Positions 14,106 to 20,386 of a stretch of 25,034 nt of DNA are shown here, piece by piece. Location: IMG/VR virus record IMGVR_UViG_3300050015_000192, positions 1 through 25,034 of that record; one strand, 5' to 3'. Under the pieces are notes generated by a model. The model was not told the origin of the DNA and did no database searches. It saw nothing but the letters and a program-made list of their open reading frames with translations. The position numbers were made by a program, and so were the translations under genes. Origin of the DNA: a virus. Position 1 is the first letter of the stretch. Every line of letters starts with the position of its first letter.

Positions 14106-14420
14106 ATGAGAGAACTAACGAGGGATGAATTGCTCATGCTCGACGACAATGGCGCACAGACTCTTCGTTGGGTAGATGAGACGATGACCGTGGAAGAGCG
14201 GAAGAAGTGGAACCGGATGAGCCGTGTGGAGAGAGATGTCATGGCCGTGGAACACTATGAGAAATTGAGAGAAAAGCAGGATGAGGAATCAAAACGGTTG
14301 GCTTTGACCAAAGTTCCGAAGAAGAAGTGGATGGCTCCGGATACTTTGACAGCCAGAATAGAGGGAAGCACGAATGACGTTGATGCAATCCTGGCAGCGT
14401 TTCGTGAGATGGCCTCCTAA
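14106..14420 (+). CDS. Hypothetical protein downstream of the MuF-toxin gene
   Basis: A 104-aa highly charged, probably helical protein. ATG 14106 lies 2 bases after the toxin stop, with a short AGAG-type ribosome site. Residues 28-65 are rich in Arg, Lys and Glu (an ERKKWNRMSRVERDV-type helix), and the C-terminal part has a conserved-looking DVDAILAAFREMAS helix. No family recognised. A gene in this position of a toxin operon could be an immunity protein, a packaging partner or simply a head accessory; nothing in the sequence decides between them. It overlaps the following metallopeptidase-like gene (TAATG). Confidence 0.75.
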   Translation: MRELTRDELLMLDDNGAQTLRWVDETMTVEERKKWNRMSRVERDVMAVEHYEKLREKQDEESKRLALTKVPKKKWMAPDTLTARIEGSTNDVDAILAAFREMAS

Positions 14421-14749
14421 TGGTCGGCATAACAGTAGAGCGTATCTCGAAGAAGAGGATGCACGAGGAGTGGGTGAAGGTCGGGGGCAATCCTGCCCTT
14501 ACACCCGAAGGTCTGACGCTGACGCCGAAATCGACACAAAACAATCCCATCCGAGGTTCGGGCAAAATCGAGATATTCATTCAAGAAAAGATGAATCAAG
14601 CTCTTGCCCGAGAGACTATCTTCCATGAGTTGATACACGCTGGACAGTTCTTGTGTGGATGTGAAATCGACGAGCATATGTCTGTCGAATGGGCGAAGGT
14701 CCTCATATCATGGCTCAAGGAGCGCAAGAAGGACAAGAAATCGGATTGA
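14420..14749 (+). CDS. Putative small HExxH metallopeptidase
   Basis: The 109-aa protein begins in the stop of the preceding gene (TAATG). Residues 62-75 contain HELIH (69-73), the HExxH zinc-binding motif of gluzincins/metzincins, in a helix preceded by LARETIFHE; Glu90 is a candidate third ligand, 16 residues after the motif. The layout (short beta N-terminus, HELIHA, then a helical tail) resembles phage SprT/ImmA-type metallopeptidases rather than a large protease, but the family cannot be fixed. Expected action would be zinc-dependent proteolysis, for example of prohead, toxin or host protein. Located between the MuF toxin and promoter 3, so last gene of this transcription unit. The motif could also be a fortuitous match. 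Confidence 0.65.
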   Translation: MVGITVERISKKRMHEEWVKVGGNPALTPEGLTLTPKSTQNNPIRGSGKIEIFIQEKMNQALARETIFHELIHAGQFLCGCEIDEHMSVEWAKVLISWLKERKKDKKSD

Positions 14750-14789
14750 TGAATCTCCCAATTTCACCTATCACTCCTTTTGCATTGAC

Positions 14790-14817
14790 TTGCAATGGTA
14801 AATTGTGATGTTATACT
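14790..14817 (+). promoter_or_regulatory. Promoter 3 (TTGCAA-N16-TATACT), ahead of the structural genes
   Basis: TTGCAA (14790-14795) and TATACT (14812-14817) are 16 bases apart, the same hexamer and spacing as promoters 1 and 2. ACTTGCAA is shared and the spacer ends TGTGATGT against ATCGTGG in the others. A TTGACT overlaps at 14785-14790, but 21 bases from the -10. It lies in the 115-base gap between 14749 and the scaffold gene; the predicted transcript starts near 14824, about 40 bases before ATG 14865, with an AAAGGAG ribosome site. No terminator is seen before it. Confidence 0.75.
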
Positions 14818-14864
14818 GGTTTCACAGTAAGTTGTGTGGGAAAAAGGCAGAAAAAGGAGCATAA

Positions 14865-15503
14865 ATGGCAACCAAGCAAAAAGAAGGAACGGACCCGACA
14901 GTAGTTGTTACTCCTGTCGTCGTCTCCCAGGTTGTACCTGGACAAGAGGCTACTCCGGTTGTACCGGAAGCAGCTATCGTTGCTGACCCCGCCGCACCTG
15001 AAGAGGAAGAAGTTATCACCGTATCCAAGGCAGAGTACGAAAAGCTGAAGCTCCGGCCTGAGATTACCCAGGAAGAGCTGGCAGACATCCGAAAGAACGC
15101 TGCCGCTGGTGATGAGTACAAGGCGGACATGCTCAAGTTCAAGAGTCAGCTGCATGAACTCAAAGGAAAAGCCGACAAGACCGAAGCAGACCAAACGAAA
15201 ATAACAGAGTTAGAAGGGATGTTGTCAGAGCGGAGTCTAAAGCTCTACAAGCTGGAGAACCTTCCAGATGCTCTCAGGCCGTTCGAGTCATTCATCACCG
15301 GCAAGACAGAAGATGAAATGAAAAGTGCAATCACGAGTTTCAAGGAAAAGTTGGAAAGCATCACGGACAAGACAGTCGAAAAGACGAAGTTCGCAGTGAA
15401 AGTGACAGCAACGCATAACCCGTCTAAGGACCTTCCGGCGACGGAACCGAAAACCGCTGAAGAAAAGATAGAAGAGGGCTTAGCTGCCCGCCAAGGTCAT
15501 TGA
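14865..15503 (+). CDS. Capsid scaffold protein (putative)
   Basis: A 212-aa protein between a promoter and the major capsid gene, the standard scaffold position. The first 50 residues are Val/Pro/Ala-rich, acidic and likely disordered (PEEEEVITVSK at the boundary). Residues about 60-170 are coiled-coil helices rich in Lys and Glu (KFKSQLHELKGK, then ITELEGMLSERSLKLYKL). The C-terminal 40 residues are basic-acidic and flexible, fitting the tail of scaffolds that binds capsid protein. Scaffolds direct assembly of the prohead and are then lost. No protease domain is evident, so this looks like a plain scaffold, unless the maturation protease lies elsewhere. Confidence 0.8.
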   Translation: MATKQKEGTDPTVVVTPVVVSQVVPGQEATPVVPEAAIVADPAAPEEEEVITVSKAEYEKLKLRPEITQEELADIRKNAAAGDEYKADMLKFKSQLHELKGKADKTEADQTKITELEGMLSERSLKLYKLENLPDALRPFESFITGKTEDEMKSAITSFKEKLESITDKTVEKTKFAVKVTATHNPSKDLPATEPKTAEEKIEEGLAARQGH

Positions 15504-15532
15504 CCTTGTTGAAAATCTAGGAGGAAAAGACT

Positions 15533-16798
15533 ATGGCTACTCTACTTGACCTTTCCAAGACTCTATACCAGACCCCTCTCGAGGCCGGTGTAGTTGAAAC
15601 CATCTTCTTCAATGACCAGAGCTTTGACCGCCTGGCAGTTGAGGGAGTGGATGACGTTTCTCGCAGCTACAACCGCGAGCTGACTACCGGAGACGCTGAG
15701 TTCATCGGGCTGGCTGCAACTGCCATCCAGAAGAACAGCGCAACCGTGGTCAAGGCTATCAGCTACCTCCAGACCATCGCCGGTGACTTCGATGTCGCGG
15801 GTATCGCAAACCGCGCCTTCGGTTCCAATCCCAAGACGAAGGCTCAGCAGATTGCTGAGAAGGCCAAGTCCATCTCTCGGAAGTTCCGCAATGCGCTGTT
15901 CAATGGCCGTGCCAGGAGACAGTTCTGCAAGCTCGCGGATACCGACATTTGGGTTCCGACCGGTCTGAGCGTCATCATCGAAGCCGCCAAGCTTGCCCTG
16001 ACGGTCATCGACATCGATGGTGGCACGTTCACCAATCCTTTCAGTGATACCGTCATCACCGCGCCGAACGCTGGCGGAAGCGGCGTGTTCACTTACACCC
16101 TCACAGGAACGCTGCTCGCATGGGCCGCTCCTGGTGACACAGCTGGAGCCGGTGTTAGCATCGGTGCCGGTGTTGGCAGATACACTCTCATCTCAGCGAA
16201 CGACGTGTCTCAGGTGGTTGTGGACATCACGACCTTCTCGACCCCCACGAACGCTGTGACCAAAACCATCCTGGTCAGTCCTCAGAACCTTGAGTTTGAT
16301 GGTGCAATCGCGCTCTGCTCGGCCTCTCAGAAGATTTCGATGGGGGCCAACGGCGCGGCCATCAGCTTCGACAAGATTGACGAGCTGATTGACATGGTGA
16401 AGGGCGGAAAGCCCGACATGCTGGTCATGGCCCCTCGTACCATCAGGGCATATCGCACCCTGCTCCGTGCCTCAGGCATCAACATGGAGAAGGTTATGCT
16501 CAAGAACTTCACCGGCCAGGAAGTCCTGGCCTATGATGCGATTCCGATTTTCGCCAACGAGTTCCTGCCGAACAACATGAAGGAAGGGACAAGCATCGCG
16601 TCCTGCCCTATCGTGGCGGCCAGAATCGGCGGCAACGGCTTTGTGGCTACCCACCTCAATTCGGCGGGCGGTGTCAGAGTCGAAGAGATTGGACCTTCGC
16701 TCTCCCAGGATTCCTATACCACTCGGGTCCTGTGGGATTGCGGCGCAGAGCTTCGGAACACTGGCGCTCTGGCCATGCTGACCGGCGTGACGAACTAA
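15533..16798 (+). CDS. Major capsid protein (HK97 fold)
   Basis: A 421-aa protein with a strong TAGGAGGAAAAG site. Length, position after the scaffold and composition (helix-rich N-terminus, FNDQSFDRL, NPKTKAQQIAEKAKS, then a long PDMLVMAPRTIRAYRTLL spine-type segment and LPNNM/EVLAYDAIPIF elements) fit an HK97-fold capsid subunit. From about 160 to 255 there is a Gly/Thr/Val-rich beta region (GGTFTNPF to KTILVSPQN) that looks like an inserted I-domain-like beta module rather than the core fold. The first ~50 residues could serve as a short N-arm. Forms the icosahedral shell together with the portal and MuF protein. Confidence 0.9.
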   Translation: MATLLDLSKTLYQTPLEAGVVETIFFNDQSFDRLAVEGVDDVSRSYNRELTTGDAEFIGLAATAIQKNSATVVKAISYLQTIAGDFDVAGIANRAFGSNPKTKAQQIAEKAKSISRKFRNALFNGRARRQFCKLADTDIWVPTGLSVIIEAAKLALTVIDIDGGTFTNPFSDTVITAPNAGGSGVFTYTLTGTLLAWAAPGDTAGAGVSIGAGVGRYTLISANDVSQVVVDITTFSTPTNAVTKTILVSPQNLEFDGAIALCSASQKISMGANGAAISFDKIDELIDMVKGGKPDMLVMAPRTIRAYRTLLRASGINMEKVMLKNFTGQEVLAYDAIPIFANEFLPNNMKEGTSIASCPIVAARIGGNGFVATHLNSAGGVRVEEIGPSLSQDSYTTRVLWDCGAELRNTGALAMLTGVTN

Positions 16799-16833
16799 GC
16801 TACACCTCTCAGCCAACAGTAAGCGAAAACTGG

Positions 16834-16862
16834 GGGCTTGCATCTGTCAAGGGTGCAAGCCC
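16834..16862 (+). terminator. Stem-loop after the major capsid gene
   Basis: GGGCTTGCA (16834-16842) and TGCAAGCCC (16854-16862) form a perfect 9-bp stem with an 11-base loop, in the 83-base gap after the capsid stop. It is followed by TCTCTAG, not by a T-run, so it is more likely a partial terminator, attenuator or RNase-protecting hairpin that raises capsid mRNA over downstream messages. A GGAGGA ribosome site for the next gene lies just beyond it. Confidence 0.6.
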
Positions 16863-16881
16863 TCTCTAGTCAGGAGGAACA

Positions 16882-17202
16882 ATGGAAAACGAAAACCTTG
16901 TCAGACTGCGGTACAGTTCGGAGCATTTCACTTCCAGCCTCAGGGCCAAGCAGTTTGTTGATTCCGTTTCAGAACCCATGACGATGCGTGAGGCAAAAGT
17001 TCTCATGGCTGCCGGTGGATGCACCCTTATCGAAGAGGCTGAAGCACCTGTGGTCGAGGAAGTGAAAGTTCTTACCGTTCCCGCTCCTGTCTCAGAGGTC
17101 ACAGAGCCGGTCATTGTCAAGGCTCCTGTCTATATCAAGCAGAAGCACGGCCAGGGCTATGAGCATAAGGGAAACCGTAACACTGGAGAGAAAACATCAT
17201 GA
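16882..17202 (+). CDS. Hypothetical structural-region protein
   Basis: A 106-aa protein with a clear CAGGAGGAAC site. Residues 1-45 contain a small alpha/beta segment (NLVRLRYSSEHF, then TMREAKVLMAAGGCTLIE) reminiscent of the small N-terminal domains seen after capsid genes. Residues 50-90 are a low-complexity Val/Pro/Glu stretch (for example EAPVVEEVKVLTVPAPV) and the tail is basic, rich in Lys/His/Gly. No family recognised. Its place between capsid and connector genes suggests a capsid accessory or neck protein. Its stop overlaps the next ATG. Confidence 0.75.
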   Translation: MENENLVRLRYSSEHFTSSLRAKQFVDSVSEPMTMREAKVLMAAGGCTLIEEAEAPVVEEVKVLTVPAPVSEVTEPVIVKAPVYIKQKHGQGYEHKGNRNTGEKTS

Positions 17203-17699
17203 CCGTAGCAGACTTCATCAGGACGTTGATAGGTGATTCGGACAAGCAGGTGTTTAAGGACGACATCGCTCTGCTCGCACTATCTCCGGTCAAGCACCTG
17301 ACGGAGACTGTCACCTCACTGGATGGAAAGACGTTTGACCTTAGTCATCGGTTTATTGTGGAAGGCTCAGTTATCACAGACATCTACTCGGCTCTGGATG
17401 GCGGGAGCAATCCTCTTCTGTTCACCGTAGACATCGAGACAGGGTGCGTCACCTTTCCTCAGTTCATCGGTCCCAGGGTCACGTTTGCCTATAAGTTCCA
17501 GGATGTGTATGAGTGTGCTGGTCTGGCACTCATGCAGGAAGCGACATCCCATGCTTTGCTCGACTTTGCCTGGAACCTGCAAGGGAAGTCTGTCGATAAG
17601 GGTCCGATGCGTGAGCGTATCATGCTTCAGGCTCAGGCGTATCTGGCTCAGGCGGTTCCCGTCTTTGGCCATGCCGGAAGGTGTTGGGGCCTGAACTGA
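17199..17699 (+). CDS. Head-tail connector (gp6/gp15-like adaptor)
   Basis: A 166-aa protein beginning in an ATGA overlap. The N-terminal helix TVADFIRTLIGDSDKQ and the C-terminal helical bundle (YECAGLALMQEATSHALLDFA, then RERIMLQAQAYLAQA) flank a beta region around VTFPQFIGPRVTF. This helix-beta-helix layout and its position as first connector after the capsid gene fit the HK97 gp6/SPP1 gp15 adaptor that docks beneath the portal. Family sequence conservation is low, so the assignment is by position and shape. It ends in a TGATG overlap with the next gene. Confidence 0.7.
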   Translation: MTVADFIRTLIGDSDKQVFKDDIALLALSPVKHLTETVTSLDGKTFDLSHRFIVEGSVITDIYSALDGGSNPLLFTVDIETGCVTFPQFIGPRVTFAYKFQDVYECAGLALMQEATSHALLDFAWNLQGKSVDKGPMRERIMLQAQAYLAQAVPVFGHAGRCWGLN

Positions 17700-18079
17700 T
17701 GTTGAACCTTACGGACTGTCAGCAGATAGCAGACGGGTTCACGGCCATCCTGGGAGACACGGGAGTGACAGCAACTCTGCATACTCGGGCCAGCTCTTCG
17801 GTAGACGCGGCGTTTGGCACTCCGATTGTGACATTCACAGACACCTCCATCCTTATCTCCAAGTCGGCTATCGGAGTCAGGGAAGTTCTCACCTCTCAAG
17901 GCCTGTTCAGGATGGGAGACATCGACTGCTTTTCCGGTCCAGGGGTCACGGTCAACATCTTGGACGAGCTGACGATTGGGAGCGACCGCTACAAGATTGT
18001 GTGGGCATCTCCGACCGCTCTGGCCGGTTCAACGGTTTTGGTTACTGAGTTCAAGGCTGCTCTGTACGCGAAGGCATAG
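17699..18079 (+). CDS. Head closure / stopper-like protein
   Basis: The product is 126 aa from ATG 17699, which overlaps the previous stop (TGATG); an in-frame TTG at 17681 would add six residues. It is beta-rich: VTATLHTRAS, PIVTFTDTSIL, a RMGDIDCFSGPGVTV turn and LTIGSDRYKIVWA, consistent with the small beta-barrel stopper that closes the head after packaging. Gene order adaptor - stopper - completion - terminator is the standard siphovirus/myovirus neck order. No catalytic motif is seen. The neighbouring starts are close, so this is one translation-coupled neck operon. Confidence 0.7.
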   Translation: MLNLTDCQQIADGFTAILGDTGVTATLHTRASSSVDAAFGTPIVTFTDTSILISKSAIGVREVLTSQGLFRMGDIDCFSGPGVTVNILDELTIGSDRYKIVWASPTALAGSTVLVTEFKAALYAKA

Positions 18080-18081
18080 CG

Positions 18082-18456
18082 ATGAGCGCAGAGAACATGG
18101 ACATAGCGGCGTTTGCCAAGGGAGTCACCTCTGACAGCTGGCTGAATGAAGTCTGTGGCCTAGGTAAACCTCATATCCAGGAATGCTTGAAGGTTGCCGG
18201 CATGTATCTTGAGAACGAGATGCGGAAGCGCGTCCCTTTCAAGACCGGCCACCTGGAGGGTTCGATTCATTCGGACTACTCAAACTTAGAAAAACTTGAA
18301 GTTTCGTGCGGAACGAATGTCGAGTATGCGGCCAGGCAGGAGATAGACGAGACCTATACCCATCCTATCAAGGGCCAGGCGCACTACGCAGAGACAAGCC
18401 TGGATGACGCCGCAGACCTCCTCGGCAAACTGCTGGTTGGCACGGCGGGAGCATGA
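18082..18456 (+). CDS. Tail completion / neck protein (HK97 gp10-like)
   Basis: A 124-aa protein, starting 2 bases after the previous stop. It carries RVPFKTGHLEGSI (residues 50-62), close to the VPVKTGxLRxSI motif of the HK97 gp10/SPP1 gp17-like neck family, and a later SCGTNVEYAARQEI that matches the family's V-x-Y-A-x-x-x-E segment. The motif pair, size and position support the call. These proteins join the head connector and the tail end. Its stop overlaps the next ATG (ATGA). Confidence 0.85.
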   Translation: MSAENMDIAAFAKGVTSDSWLNEVCGLGKPHIQECLKVAGMYLENEMRKRVPFKTGHLEGSIHSDYSNLEKLEVSCGTNVEYAARQEIDETYTHPIKGQAHYAETSLDDAADLLGKLLVGTAGA

Positions 18457-18899
18457 GCATGGACTTGGTTAATTGCGTTCGTAGGTCGGTGGCTCAGTTC
18501 TTGAAGTCCACTTGCCTGTTCTCGAGGGCTTGGGTGTACGCTCCAGACTTTGAGCCGGAGACAGCCACGTTGCCCTTTGCCCTGGTTAGCATCGTGAGTA
18601 AGGCGGATGAGCTGTTTGCTATGCCCGATGCTCAGAGGCTCGAGCAGATGAAGGTTCAGGTTACGGTGTACGCGGACACGGATGACCACCGTTCGGCTAT
18701 GCTTCGGACCGTGGAGTTGGCAGTACGGAACAACAAATTGCCGGTCTATGACGGCGCGACCCTCATTGATACCGTCTCGGAGTGGAAAGTCTACAGCCAG
18801 ACGGAGTTGACCGGCAACGGTGTAGAGATTTGGCGAAAGTACGTTGGCAGCATCAGCATTATCATCACGATGCTTGATGACTTGAACGCTATCCGATAG
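18453..18899 (+). CDS. Tail terminator protein (putative)
   Basis: A 148-aa protein directly after the gp10-like gene, overlapping it by ATGA. It has an alpha/beta pattern expected for the tail terminator family: N-terminal helix CVRRSVAQFLKS, strands such as PFALVSIVSKADE, MKVQVTVYADTDDH, a helix AMLRTVELAVRNN and a last strand block RKYVGSISIIITM. The terminator caps the tail tube and joins it to the neck. Its position immediately before the tube genes supports this. No signature motif exists for the family, so the call is by order and shape. Confidence 0.75.
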   Translation: MSMDLVNCVRRSVAQFLKSTCLFSRAWVYAPDFEPETATLPFALVSIVSKADELFAMPDAQRLEQMKVQVTVYADTDDHRSAMLRTVELAVRNNKLPVYDGATLIDTVSEWKVYSQTELTGNGVEIWRKYVGSISIIITMLDDLNAIR

Positions 18900-18908
18900 G
18901 AGGAAGAG

Positions 18909-19274
18909 ATGTATTTCAATGGAAAAGATGGAAAAGTTGTTTTTGGTGCAGATGCCACGGCCAAGGTCAAGGATTGGAGTCTGAACATCGATGTTGACCT
19001 CTCGGCAGCTGAAGTCATGGGCGACATCTGGAAGAGCAATACGGTTGGTCTTAAGTCTGCCAGTGGTTCGGTCGCGTTCCTGCGTGATTCCGCCATGACG
19101 ATTGACGAGCTGGCCTTGCTCGGAACCGCTGTGTCGATGAAGCTGTATACGGACGCGACGCACTACTTCACCGGAGACTTCATCATCAAGGCTGTTGCTC
19201 CGAAGGTGACTAATGGAGCTACGGAAGAGAGCAGCATCACCATCCAGAGTAACGGCGCACTGACGAAGGTGTAA
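18909..19274 (+). CDS. Tail tube protein, short paralogue
   Basis: A 121-aa protein with a strong GGAGGAAGAG site. The core block KDWSLNIDVDLSAAEVMGD (about 21-39) followed by WKSNTVGLKSASGSVAF is matched in the next gene (KEWSVNLDTEIADCSVLGE, then WKSGTIGQKSWSGSMSG), and N-terminal NGKDGKVVFG matches NGKSGAIYAQ there. This is the pattern of lambda gpV/TP901-1-type tail tube proteins: beta sandwich with W-x-x-N/D and S-x-x motifs. Tubes stack as hexameric rings around the tape measure. Whether this or the longer paralogue is the main tube protein is not decidable from sequence. Confidence 0.75.
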   Translation: MYFNGKDGKVVFGADATAKVKDWSLNIDVDLSAAEVMGDIWKSNTVGLKSASGSVAFLRDSAMTIDELALLGTAVSMKLYTDATHYFTGDFIIKAVAPKVTNGATEESSITIQSNGALTKV

Positions 19275-19275
19275 C

Positions 19276-19866
19276 GTGGCCAGAATCAACGGAAAGTCCG
19301 GTGCAATCTACGCTCAGTCGGCCAGGACTCAGGTGACGGTTGCCGCAGCACTCACTGTCAAATCTGGTTTGGTCTTTGAGCTGAAGGTGGCCACGGTCAA
19401 GAAGGCTTTTTGGGACCCGACATCACCTCCCACCATTGTGGGCGGCGCAGTTGCTTCCATCGACTATATCAACGGTGAGGTCACGTTTGTGGCCACGCCG
19501 ACCACGCCCACGGTCAACGGCATCTGGTACTCGGATGTCATTCAGTGTGGCACGTTCAAGGAGTGGAGCGTCAATCTGGATACAGAGATTGCCGACTGCT
19601 CCGTCCTGGGTGAAGCCTGGAAGTCGGGAACCATCGGGCAGAAGTCCTGGAGTGGTAGCATGTCCGGTTACTACCTGAACTCTACTTGGTTCGATGCGGC
19701 GATTGCGGGACTGCCGGTGTACCTCAAACTCTTTGAGGACTACGCCAACACGGTCGGCGTTGTCGGGGCAGCGTTTGTGAAGTGGGGCGTCAAGGTTGCC
19801 CTGAACGCGACAGTCGAAGAGACAGTTGGCTTCACCGGAGTCGGTGAGCTGGACAAGGCCCTGTAA
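19276..19866 (+). CDS. Tail tube protein, long paralogue (GTG start)
   Basis: This 196-aa protein starts at GTG 19276 with a GAAGG site, one base after the previous stop. It is a paralogue of the short tail-tube gene: residues 94-131 match its residues 21-58, and the N-terminal INGKSGAIYA and the C-terminal region align. It carries about 70 extra residues in the N-terminal half (roughly 25-92: VFELKVATVKKAFW, INGEVTFVATPT), apparently an inserted beta module. Tandem duplication and divergence is the simple explanation. It may supply a second type of ring (tail tube plus a distal or ornament-bearing subunit), but that is inference. Stop TAA overlaps the next ATG. Confidence 0.8.
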   Translation: MARINGKSGAIYAQSARTQVTVAAALTVKSGLVFELKVATVKKAFWDPTSPPTIVGGAVASIDYINGEVTFVATPTTPTVNGIWYSDVIQCGTFKEWSVNLDTEIADCSVLGEAWKSGTIGQKSWSGSMSGYYLNSTWFDAAIAGLPVYLKLFEDYANTVGVVGAAFVKWGVKVALNATVEETVGFTGVGELDKAL

Positions 19867-20264
19867 TGGGTGAGCATAAGGACAAGGTTGTCGTGATGCC
19901 AGAAGAGAAGAAGTATCTGACGGCTGATGACATCCTGAACGCTCAGGACATTGCGTACAACGACCTTTTCATTCCTGCCTGGAACGGCAGCGTCAGAGTC
20001 AAGTCCCTGACCGTGGATGAGAAGGATGAAGCGATGAAGATGGCCATGATGGGCGACAGGGTGGACAGTAAATTGTTCAGGATTGCCCTTGTTGTGGTTG
20101 GCTGTGTCGAACCGAAGTTCACGGCCAAGCAAGCACTGGAGCTAGGCAAGAAGAACGGTGCTGTCGTGTACCAGATAGCAGAAGAAGTTTCCACAATGTC
20201 AGCCATGTCACAGGAGATGTTCAACGAACTAAAAAAAAAGTTGAGCAGCCTGACGAACGTCTGA
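19866..20264 (+). CDS. Tail assembly chaperone (gpG-like, zero frame)
   Basis: A 132-aa protein located just upstream of the tape measure, the classical place of the lambda gpG/gpGT pair. It has a Lys/Glu-rich N-terminus (EEKKYLTADDILNAQD), a central strand/helix domain (VRVKSLTVDEKDEAMKMAMM) and a helix QEMFNELKKKL at the end. The last codons before the stop include CTA AAA AAA AAG, the slippery sequence used to make the longer GT product. Chaperones of this kind bind the tape measure during tail assembly and are not in the finished tail. Confidence 0.85.
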   Translation: MGEHKDKVVVMPEEKKYLTADDILNAQDIAYNDLFIPAWNGSVRVKSLTVDEKDEAMKMAMMGDRVDSKLFRIALVVVGCVEPKFTAKQALELGKKNGAVVYQIAEEVSTMSAMSQEMFNELKKKLSSLTNV

Positions 20265-20386
20265 AAATGATGGTGGCTGTCCGACTACACCTGAGTCTCA
20301 GGGAGGTCGGGCAGCTGCCAATGCTCGAGTTCATGAAATGGGTAGCGTACTTCCAATCAGAAAAGGAGGACGTTCAAGATGGCTGA
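19866..20386 (+). CDS. Tail assembly chaperone GT product by -1 frameshift
   Basis: A -1 frameshift at the A-rich run lets the ribosome continue past the zero-frame stop (20262-20264). After AAG (20238-20240) reading resumes with GTT at 20240 and proceeds for 48 codons (MMVAVRLHLSLREVG, then EFMKWVAYF) to a TGA at 20384-20386, which overlaps the tape measure ATG (20379). The total is about 173 aa. The T part has the hydrophobic, Trp-Ala-Tyr-Phe-ending pattern of other T domains. The frame lacks its own start with ribosome site until internal ATGs, so it would be untranslated without the shift. Confidence 0.8.
20231..20240 (+). promoter_or_regulatory. Programmed -1 frameshift slippery site
   Basis: Nine A residues then G. 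In the zero frame the heptamer A-AAA-AAG (20234-20240) is identical in form to the E. coli dnaX slippery site. AGGAG at 20212-20216 lies about 17 bases upstream, a possible weak stimulator. A possible stem CAGCC (20246-20250) with GGCTG (20275-20279) starts about 6 bases downstream, a distance usual for stimulators, but it is only 5 bp. Confidence 0.8.

Noticed and set aside
18384-19289. Minus-strand open frame of 301 codons
   Set aside because: It lies antisense to four well-supported, overlapping tail genes, has no family resemblance and no ribosome site, and arises from codon bias in the sense frames.
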